DNA of 24,225 nucleotides from JAFDZV01 sp966128725 (GTDB lineage Bacteria > Bacteroidota > Ignavibacteria > OLB7), in assembly GCA_966128725.1 (NCBI GenBank), contig CBHYLN010000081.1:1-24225 (forward strand), read 5' to 3'. The notes below the pieces were generated by a model. It was not told the origin of the DNA and made no database searches. It saw nothing but the letters and a program-made list of their open reading frames with translations. Both the position numbers and the translations under genes were made by a program. Of this stretch, positions 1 through 5,810 are shown piece by piece (positions within the stretch are counted from its first letter, which is position 1; every line of letters begins with the position of its first letter).

Positions 1-330
1 CGTTTGGAGGCCGCCCAGCCGCCGGCGCCGTTACAGCGATTGAGGCGCGTGGTTCGCGGGCAGGCCTATGTGTCGGCCGCCGCGGTTGCCCCGAATCCGA
101 CCCATGGCCCTGCCGTTCTGCGTTTCAACACACAAACGCCCGGCGCAACGACAATCACGGTTGCCGACACCCGCGGCAACGATATTCTGACGTACCACGC
201 GGAAACACCAGCCGCCGGAACGCAGACGCAAGCTGTCGATCTTTCGAGCCTCCCAAATGGCGTCTACTATTACCGCATTGCGAACGGTGAGGGTCCCGTG
301 AGCAGTGGGGTGATTACCGTAGCGCGCTGA
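1..330 (+). CDS. C-terminal end of a T9SS-secreted protein (5' truncated)
   Basis: This is the last ~109 residues of a protein that begins left of the window; the frame is open from base 1 to the TGA at 328-330. From about residue 29 it matches the type IX secretion C-terminal sorting domain pattern: a PNPTHGP opening, an alternating beta-strand core (AVLRF, TTITVADTRG), then LSSLPNGVYYYRI and a final strand ending in VAR. In this family the domain directs export through the Por/T9SS machinery and is normally cleaved at the cell surface. The cargo part lies outside the window, so its function is unknown. The domain is the best taxonomic clue here, because T9SS is essentially restricted to Bacteroidota and close relatives. 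A strong terminator lies 160 bp downstream. Confidence 0.8.
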   Translation, partial: RLEAAQPPAPLQRLRRVVRGQAYVSAAAVAPNPTHGPAVLRFNTQTPGATTITVADTRGNDILTYHAETPAAGTQTQAVDLSSLPNGVYYYRIANGEGPVSSGVITVAR

Positions 331-829
331 CTGGTATGGGACGGTGATGCCCAGTAGTAGCCACCCGGTTTGTTGAGCCGCAGTCAATCAACCGTGTGGG
401 TGTCACCGTCCTGGCTCGAACCGCATGAAGATCGTCGATCCGAGAGAAGTCCTGAATGAATGGCACTATCCTTAGGGTAGTGGCAGCCGCGCCGGGTGTG
501 CTCAAAAGGCACGCCCGGCGTTTATTTTTGGGGCGGGATGAGCTCCTTGGCCGCGATTTCGCGGCATCTGGCGCCCCAGTAGCGTTCGTTGCGCTCATCG
601 TTGGAGTTCGGCGCGCACTGCCGGCACTGTTTTGGGAAGAAGTTTTCAACCACAACGATTCGTATCTTTGGTATCTGCCTCACGGGTGGGCATGCGCCGT
701 CAACATGCGTGGCGTGCCTCCGAATATCGTATTCCGATGTTCAGCAGGGTGTTTTGTTACCTGCGATGTTCACGTCATCGGCTTTACAACCGGTCCATGA
801 GTTGAGGATTATCGATCAGGATTTCGCAC
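331..829. other. Intergenic region, no convincing gene
   Basis: About 500 bp between the T9SS cargo gene and the dual-HTH regulator. It holds a small bulged hairpin (464-471 with 476-482) just before the strong terminator at 490-529. Short frames here have no family features, start-site signals or bacterial-like composition. The promoter of the regulator should lie in the last ~200 bp, but no clear -35/-10 pair could be picked. Confidence 0.6.
490..529 (+). terminator. Rho-independent terminator
   Basis: Twelve-base-pair stem (490-501 with 509-520, CGCCGGGTGTGC / GCACGCCCGGCG, one G-T pair), a 7-nt loop, and the T-rich tail TTTATTTTT. It probably ends the transcript of the T9SS cargo gene. 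Confidence 0.85.
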
Positions 830-2044
830 ATGGCGAGGAAGCGCGAAGACAGCATTCGGGAGAGCAACGAGGATCTGCAACAGTTGGAGGAGGAGCATCG
901 GGGCAAACCAGCGGCCGCCCGGGTGCGGGCGCTTCGCATGTTGCGCGAGAGACCGGGGCAGTCGATAGGGGAAATCGCGGCGGCGGTCGGGTTTTCCAGC
1001 GCGACGGTCAAGCGGTGGCTGAAGGCCTATCGCGAGGGGGGATTGGAGGAGCTTCTGGAAATGCGGGGCGGCGGCCGGGAGCTTTCGCGCTCGGTGAACA
1101 GCCTGGATCGTTTGAAGCAGAAGCTGTTGCGAGACGAGTTCGACAGTCTGGAGGGTGTGGAGACCTGGATTCGGGACTATCGCCGGTCGCTGGACACTGA
1201 TCGGCTGGCCGAATATGTGACGCGGTCGCAGGCGAACCGTGTACGGCGTACCTCGGCCGGCGATACAGGCACCGGGGACGATTCTGAATCGAGCGCAACA
1301 ACGTTGCCCGAGTCCATAATAACGCGTCGAATGGCGGAGTGGCCCAAGGATCGGCACTCAACCGCGTGGATCCGTTGGCTGGCGCATGCGCTGGAGGAAT
1401 CGTTCGACGACGTTGAGCGTGCCACGTTGAGCGTGAACTTGGCCTGCGACCTGATCAACCCCAAGGAATATCGGCCTACAATTGGAATGAGTTATGATTC
1501 CAAGCGCAATGAATTGCGGATAGGGGCTTCGGATGTTGAGGAGTCGGAGGACGTCACCCGGGTGCAGCGGAATCTTCAAGTAATGGAAGCCGGCGGATTC
1601 CCGATCGATACGTATCATCCACCCACAGTGGTTGTGTACAAGTACGAGGACAGCGCCTATATCGGAACGTTGTTGCTGTGGCGTGACCGAAGCAAGCCGC
1701 CGATTGGTTCGGGTACTCTGAAAGCATTGGAACGCCTGCGCCCGCTTCTGGTGTTTTTCATGTCCGACTTCGTGGCACGGCATCGTCTGTTTAATCCGGA
1801 GCAGTTCCTGTACCAGGACATCATGATCAGGATCGGAGACCGGCATGGCCTTACCGATCAGGAAAGCCGGGTGTTGGTGATGCAGATCATCGGGCGTGGA
1901 TACCGGGAGATATCCGAAAGCCTGCGCATTTCCATCAACACGGTGCGTTCGCACATCCGTGCGATTTACAAGAAGACCGGAGCGCATAGCCCGGCGGATC
2001 TGATCGCGAAATATTTCTCCCTGATCGGCAACTCGCAGCAGTAG
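830..2044 (+). CDS. Transcriptional regulator with N-terminal transposase-type HTH and C-terminal LuxR/GerE HTH
   Basis: 404-residue predicted cytoplasmic DNA-binding protein. Residues ~28-75 form a homeodomain-like HTH of the kind found in IS630-type transposases (SIGEIAAAVGFSSATVKRWL, then LKAYREGGLEELLE). Residues ~341-398 form a LuxR/GerE HTH (LTDQESRVLVMQIIGRGYREISESLRIS, then NTVRSHIRAIYKKTGA). The ~200 residues between could be a sensor domain; the hydrophobic strand pattern around VVVYKYEDSAYIGTLLLW followed by a helix suggests a GAF/PAS-like fold, but I could not assign one. No receiver domain or transmembrane segment is seen. The ATG at 830 is the first plausible start, with only a weak purine stretch upstream. 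The gene stands alone, so its targets cannot be inferred. The LuxR domain is a confident call; the N-terminal HTH is likely. Confidence 0.8.
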   Translation: MARKREDSIRESNEDLQQLEEEHRGKPAAARVRALRMLRERPGQSIGEIAAAVGFSSATVKRWLKAYREGGLEELLEMRGGGRELSRSVNSLDRLKQKLLRDEFDSLEGVETWIRDYRRSLDTDRLAEYVTRSQANRVRRTSAGDTGTGDDSESSATTLPESIITRRMAEWPKDRHSTAWIRWLAHALEESFDDVERATLSVNLACDLINPKEYRPTIGMSYDSKRNELRIGASDVEESEDVTRVQRNLQVMEAGGFPIDTYHPPTVVVYKYEDSAYIGTLLLWRDRSKPPIGSGTLKALERLRPLLVFFMSDFVARHRLFNPEQFLYQDIMIRIGDRHGLTDQESRVLVMQIIGRGYREISESLRISINTVRSHIRAIYKKTGAHSPADLIAKYFSLIGNSQQ

Positions 2045-2601
2045 GGCCGGTCCTGTTTCGGCCGGGGCAGCCCGGCATTGCAATACCATCGCAACCACAT
2101 TGTCTCTGGGGCACGCAATCGCGGTTGACGCGTGGCTGTGTTGTGTTTGCATTCGTCCATGCAAGGCCGACGGCGTTGTATCGTGTTGCGATGGAACGTC
2201 GTGGGCAGTAGTGTTGAGGTGAGGTATCCCGTTACCTCATCGGACCGGCACGGCATCCCCGTCAGGGGTGTACAAGCTGATGGGGCTGTGCGGTTGGTCC
2301 GCTGCATGTTGACATGGTCCGGGGGAAATGTATCATCGCTGATTGCTGGTTGTTGTGCCAATCCACCACACGTCGTGCGTTACAAACCGCCGAAACAGGC
2401 GCATTCGTATCACGGGATTAGTATCACCAACGCAAATATCGCATTGATGTGCGAGTGACTTTCGTGTATCAACGTGCGCATATTTGCACTGTGTTGTTAC
2501 CCCCTATCAACATCAGCGACAAGTGGCGATGAGACAGCAATTGACATGTTTCATTGACGCTTCGGGAAATCCCGAGGCACCATTGTGATGGAGGTATAAG
2601 T
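2045..2601. other. Intergenic region with inverted repeat
   Basis: About 550 bp with no supported gene. A 108-codon plus-strand frame at 2132-2458 lacks family features and was not called. Right after the regulator's stop there is a short GC hairpin without a T-tract (gccggg / cccggc near 2065-2080). The clearest element is a long-spaced inverted repeat at 2432-2487. Local composition is more AT-rich than in the flanking genes. Confidence 0.5.
2432..2487. repeat. Imperfect inverted repeat upstream of secreted Cys-rich gene
   Basis: Left arm gcaaatatcgca (2432-2443) and right arm tgcgcatatttgc (2475-2487) are complementary except for one inserted base, and are separated by 31 nt. It could be a pair of operator half-sites or a stem in a 5' leader; nothing further can be shown. 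Confidence 0.45.
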
Positions 2602-3165
2602 ATGAAACTGACAGTTCTGCTGCTGTGCGCGCTGGTGTTGTTGACAATCGAAAGCCGTGCGCAAAGCTACCCGTGTATCGAGCCCGGCGCCACCATTGTG
2701 GCAACGGTTGGAAACGAGGCAACCTATACAACGGCTGAAGGCCGCTCAGCGAATGTTGAGTTCGACATGATTGTGTTCCGTGCCCCTTCCGGCCCCATGA
2801 GCACATACGTCGATTCCAAGTCGATACGGTTCACCGGTGATCCCACGGTTGTGGATCAACTCCCAACCAACGAGATCTTTGGCTTCGTCTGTAGCCAGAG
2901 CGTAAAGCGGATGATCGAGCTTGGTTACCCGTCGTGCCCAACGTCGTGCGACGTACCCACGCAGGTTGCCGTGATTGTGGAGAGCTGCGTGACACGCTCA
3001 GGTTCCGGTCTATCAACGGCATTTTCGCAGTGCGAGCCAGGGTGCTGCACCCGGTTGTACAGCGTCTGTTGTCCAAGGGGCCAGTCGCAGGCCGTGATTA
3101 CGCTGATCGGGTCCAACGGGCCTGGCTGCAATAATCTCCTCTGCGAGTCCACGTGCCCGCCGTAG
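2602..3165 (+). CDS. Secreted cysteine-rich protein, function unknown
   Basis: 187-residue protein starting at ATG 2602, chosen because GGAGGT lies 8 nt upstream and because a classical signal peptide begins exactly there (MKLTVLLLCALVLLTIESRA, cleavage before QS). The mature part has 13 cysteines, most in the C-terminal half, including adjacent pairs in GCCTRLYSVCC and a closing GC..LC..TC series. This suggests a disulfide-stabilised extracytoplasmic protein. I recognise no family. It stands alone between two intergenic regions rich in inverted repeats. The other secreted Cys-rich protein, at 23309-24064, has a similar layout (signal peptide ending ..AQ, Cys cluster with a CC pair at the C-terminus) but no alignable sequence that I can see. 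Confidence 0.75.
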   Translation: MKLTVLLLCALVLLTIESRAQSYPCIEPGATIVATVGNEATYTTAEGRSANVEFDMIVFRAPSGPMSTYVDSKSIRFTGDPTVVDQLPTNEIFGFVCSQSVKRMIELGYPSCPTSCDVPTQVAVIVESCVTRSGSGLSTAFSQCEPGCCTRLYSVCCPRGQSQAVITLIGSNGPGCNNLLCESTCPP

Positions 3166-3221
3166 GCTGATGGCATTATCGGCCTGCTGTGGCGGACATG
3201 TCGCAACCAGGCTGTGTACTC

Positions 3222-3263
3222 CTGCCATGTGTGCAAAACGAGTTCCCACGGCGCACATGGCAG
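3222..3263 (+). other. Long hairpin 3' of the Cys-rich gene
   Basis: A 13-bp stem (3222-3234, ctgccatgtgtgc, with 3251-3263, gcgcacatggcag, one G-T pair) encloses a 16-nt loop. It starts 57 nt after the stop at 3165 and lacks a T-tract. It may be a 3' transcript-end structure or part of the structured region that continues to about 3766. Confidence 0.5.
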
Positions 3264-3455
3264 TATAAGCGTTCATTGACAGGATTGTTGCTCCATCATG
3301 TACTCGTCAGGGCGAACACCGAAGGGTGTGCCTGCTTCGGGCACGTGATGCGAACAACGCCAATTGCCGGCCTGGCAGCGCACCGAGCGTGATCGATACT
3401 ACTGGGGGGAGCGTCGATCGCGTAAGCTCTTCAGGGTTCTGCCAGGCAATTAGAG

Positions 3456-3549
3456 GTGGCGACATTGGTGACTAACGGTGTGTGTTCTAACGTGTGGGGG
3501 CACGCGCTGCGCCAGTGTCGCCACCCGGCATTTCGAACGTGCCGGGTGG
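3456..3549 (+). other. Two overlapping hairpins, candidate structured RNA or attenuator
   Basis: Stem 1 pairs 3456-3468 (gtggcgacattgg) with 3512-3524 (ccagtgtcgccac), 13 bp with one G-T pair. Stem 2 pairs 3521-3530 (ccacccggca) with 3540-3549 (tgccgggtgg), a perfect 10 bp with a 9-nt loop. The two share bases 3521-3524, so they partly exclude each other, as in attenuators and riboswitches. No T-tract follows stem 2. I could not match it to a known RNA family. Confidence 0.4.
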
Positions 3550-3863
3550 TATTACTCCCAGCCATGCATGGCCCCGGCCGTGGTCATTGGATTGCACAGC
3601 CACTCCCGATCTGTTTTCAGGAGCCCGGGCTTCAATCTCCGCCAATCGCATCGCCTGCCGATTCACGTTCCCAACACAGCCACTGCCCTAACCGGCGATC
3701 CCGGCCCGGCATGCCATGCAGCGCATGTGCGCCGTTATGCGGCATCGGAATGCCGAATGCGCCGGGCATTGTAGCCGTGTGAAACATGTTGGTGCACTCC
3801 TTTGGGTGGTTCCTGCCCGCCGGTCGCGCGCGGGAATGGGAAAAAACGCTATGTTTGGCCGTC

Positions 3864-4499
3864 ATGTCGAATCGCGAAACGCTCCCAAAAGAGGAACGCC
3901 AGAGGCGCAGTCGTCAGGAGGACTACGAGCTAGTAACTCGTGCTCTTGCTGGGGACCAATCGGCGTATACCCGATTGCGTGAAAAGTATCTGCGGCCGAT
4001 CCACACGATGCTCAGCCGGATGATCCGCGACAAGAGCGACGCCGAGGATCTGACACAGGAGGCGTTCATCAAGGCGTTCAACTCGTTGGAGAGCTTTAAC
4101 ACCGAGTACGCCTTCTCGACATGGCTGTATAAGATCGCGTCGAACAACTGCATCGATTACCTGCGGAAGCGTCGCCTGAAAACCGTTTCGATGGACGCGC
4201 CCGTTCAGACGCGGGACGGAGAAGTGCAGATGGAGTTGGCCGATCCTAACGCCGTGCGTCCGGATATCCCGTTGACCGCCGCCGAACGGACCGCCGTGCT
4301 GCAGGAGGCCATCCGCAATCTTCCGGATAAGTACCGTGTGGTGATCGAGCTGCGGCACACGCAGGAGCTGGAGTATGCCGACATCGCCGAGCAGTTGAAG
4401 CTGCCTCTGGGGACGGTGAAAGCGCACCTGTTCCGTGCGCGCGCGCTTCTGCTGAAGCGTCTGCAGGGCAAGCTGGTGCACTTCGAGGAAGACGTCTGA
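3864..4499 (+). CDS. ECF-type RNA polymerase sigma factor
   Basis: 211 residues from ATG 3864, an alternative-sigma-factor size. Sigma region 2 spans roughly residues 35-105, with the hallmark stretch DAEDLTQEAFIKAFNSLESF and then FSTWLYKIASNNCIDYLRKRR. Region 4 spans ~150-205 (LPDKYRVVIELRHTQELEYADIAEQL, then GTVKAHLFRARALLL). I prefer 3864 over the in-frame ATG at 3786 because the 26 extra codons do not look like sigma-factor sequence. Neither start has a convincing Shine-Dalgarno. The sequence TATGTTTG at 3850-3857 matches the Bacteroidota -7 box TAnnTTTG and would give an almost leaderless transcript, but no matching -33 TTTG is present. No anti-sigma gene follows: the next gene is convergent. 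The regulon and signal are unknown. Confidence 0.9.
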   Translation: MSNRETLPKEERQRRSRQEDYELVTRALAGDQSAYTRLREKYLRPIHTMLSRMIRDKSDAEDLTQEAFIKAFNSLESFNTEYAFSTWLYKIASNNCIDYLRKRRLKTVSMDAPVQTRDGEVQMELADPNAVRPDIPLTAAERTAVLQEAIRNLPDKYRVVIELRHTQELEYADIAEQLKLPLGTVKAHLFRARALLLKRLQGKLVHFEEDV

Positions 4500-4508
4500 T
4501 CGGCACGC

Positions 4509-4527
4509 CCGGCAAGGTGCTTGCCGG
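4509..4527 (+). other. Short hairpin after the sigma-factor gene
   Basis: Perfect 8-bp stem CCGGCAAG / CTTGCCGG with a 3-nt loop, 10 nt after the stop codon and just ahead of the bidirectional terminator. It may help stabilise or end the sigma-factor mRNA. Confidence 0.4.
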
Positions 4528-4529
4528 AA

Positions 4530-4580
4530 CGAAAAACAAACGGCCGCGCTGGTGTTCCATGCGCGGCCTTGCTGTTTATG
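4530..4580. terminator. Bidirectional terminator between convergent genes
   Basis: Perfect 8-bp stem GGCCGCGC (4542-4549) / GCGCGGCC (4561-4568) with an 11-nt loop. On the plus strand TTGCTGTTTAT follows, serving the sigma factor. On the minus strand the stem is followed by GTTTGTTTTTCG, a strong T-tract, serving the DUF1175-like gene. Confidence 0.85.
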
Positions 4581-4622
4581 CTGGTGCCGGATATGCCGGC
4601 GGGGGAGTGTCCTGGGGGCCGC

Positions 4623-5810
4623 CTACAGCAGAATGCGCCAGCGATAAAACCCAAGGAAGTACGGGTTGGAGGCAACCGGGTGCCAACGTGGGTTGGGGTG
4701 TTGCGCCAACTGCGCCAACGACAGACGCTTGACAATGCCGGGCTTGTTCCCATCCGGGCCGGTATGGTAGATCATCATTCCATCGCCAAGGTAAATCATG
4801 GAGTGGTAGGGCCAGTCGGGGTCGGTGTCGTTCAGGTAGAACACCGCGTCGCCGGGGAGTGCTGTTGCTGGATCGCGGGAGATGAACTGAAGCGAATTAT
4901 CCTTCAACCGTGCGGCTTCGGCGAAATCGTGGAACGTCGCGGCCGGTCCGCCAGGGTCGCCTCGTGCCGGGCGGTGGCTCTCGCCGCTTCCGCCCTCGGG
5001 TATCCGTGCCACCGCTTCCCGCGTTTCCTGTCGATCGCGCGATCCCGCGTTGAACACCCGCGTGCCCACAATCGGCACATTGGGGTAATTGTACTTGCGA
5101 ACGTCGGGGATGGCGGCGGTTACCAGCCAGCGCCGGTCGGCCAGCCAGCGGTTGTCGTGTTTCTTCAGCGCCTCGCGATAACAGTAGCGCAGCAGCCCGG
5201 CGCAATCTCGGTCGTGCCAGCGGTCATCCAGATGAGTGATCTGTGCCAGCGCAATGGTTGTAAACCAGCGCCGGAAGGCCGAACGGTCGTTGGTTGACGT
5301 CAGGTCGAGCGCGTCCGGATATCCGTTGCGGTTGCGGTCGGCAAGCGACGGCATAAGGTCCAGCGTTGCCTCGATAGGGCCAGGCGCTCCCGGGATGATC
5401 ACATGCACCACCACATGCCCGGTCTCCACGCCGGCGCGCAGGCGATAGGTCAGCGAATCGCTCAGGGCGATCAGCGTGACCAGGTTGGCGCCTTCGGTGA
5501 TGCGCACTACCGGCGGGCCGGAGAGCGAGCGCACGTTGAGCCGGTTGCCGAAGCGCGACGTGATGCGGATCTCCAACAGGGCCGACGATGTGTTGTCGGC
5601 CGCGATCGTCTGCGGTGAGACTATCACATCGAATTGCATTGACGATTGATCAACCCGGCGATAGCCAACAATTGCAAGCACCACCACCACCACGGCAATT
5701 GCCGCCCACAGCACAATGCGTGCCAACGGCGATCGGCTACGCGCGGCGCCTGCCGGTTGGTTCTCCGACTTCGATGTTCTGGTTTCCACGTCCCTGCTGG
5801 ATTCTTCCAT
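4623..5810 (-). CDS. DUF1175 (YfaT-like) membrane-anchored protein with NlpC/P60-type Cys-His pair
   Basis: 395 residues from ATG 5810. That start overlaps the stop of the upstream gene by one base (TAATG), a typical coupling arrangement; an upstream in-frame start at 5873 is less likely. Residues ~30-50 form one transmembrane helix, so the bulk should be periplasmic. Residues ~58-140 look like an Ig-like beta domain (VSPQTIAADNTSSALLEIRI). Residues 158-166 (DRNRNGYPD) resemble a calcium-binding Asp/Asn loop. Residues ~175-395 match the DUF1175/YfaT family. Within it, DCAGLLRYCY (Cys203), PGDAVFYL and YHSMIYLGDG (His336) mimic the catalytic Cys, PGD and His blocks of NlpC/P60 cell-wall peptidases. 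Peptidase activity is inference. In E. coli, yfaT neighbours an alpha-2-macroglobulin gene; here only the DUF2138-like partner is present. Confidence 0.75.
   Translation of the reverse strand: MEESSRDVETRTSKSENQPAGAARSRSPLARIVLWAAIAVVVVVLAIVGYRRVDQSSMQFDVIVSPQTIAADNTSSALLEIRITSRFGNRLNVRSLSGPPVVRITEGANLVTLIALSDSLTYRLRAGVETGHVVVHVIIPGAPGPIEATLDLMPSLADRNRNGYPDALDLTSTNDRSAFRRWFTTIALAQITHLDDRWHDRDCAGLLRYCYREALKKHDNRWLADRRWLVTAAIPDVRKYNYPNVPIVGTRVFNAGSRDRQETREAVARIPEGGSGESHRPARGDPGGPAATFHDFAEAARLKDNSLQFISRDPATALPGDAVFYLNDTDPDWPYHSMIYLGDGMMIYHTGPDGNKPGIVKRLSLAQLAQHPNPRWHPVASNPYFLGFYRWRILL

Larger units (their letters stand above)
3166..3863. other. Gene-poor region upstream of the sigma factor
   Basis: About 700 bp with no supported protein. 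Several overlapping short frames at 3456-3782 lack family features. Besides the hairpins at 3222-3263 and 3456-3549, there is a branched inverted repeat at 3705-3766: outer arms cccggc 3705-3710 and gccggg 3761-3766, inner hairpin ggcat-cgga-atgcc 3741-3754. This places several potential RNA structures within the possible leader of the sigma-factor gene. Confidence 0.5.

Noticed and set aside
2132..2458. 108-codon plus-strand frame between the dual-HTH and Cys-rich genes
   Set aside because: No start signal or domain, and its end overlaps the inverted repeat; treated as noncoding.
3456..3782. Overlapping ~65-108-codon frames before the sigma factor
   Set aside because: Three overlapping frames, none with a ribosome-binding site, signal peptide or family motif; the inverted repeats here fit noncoding DNA better.
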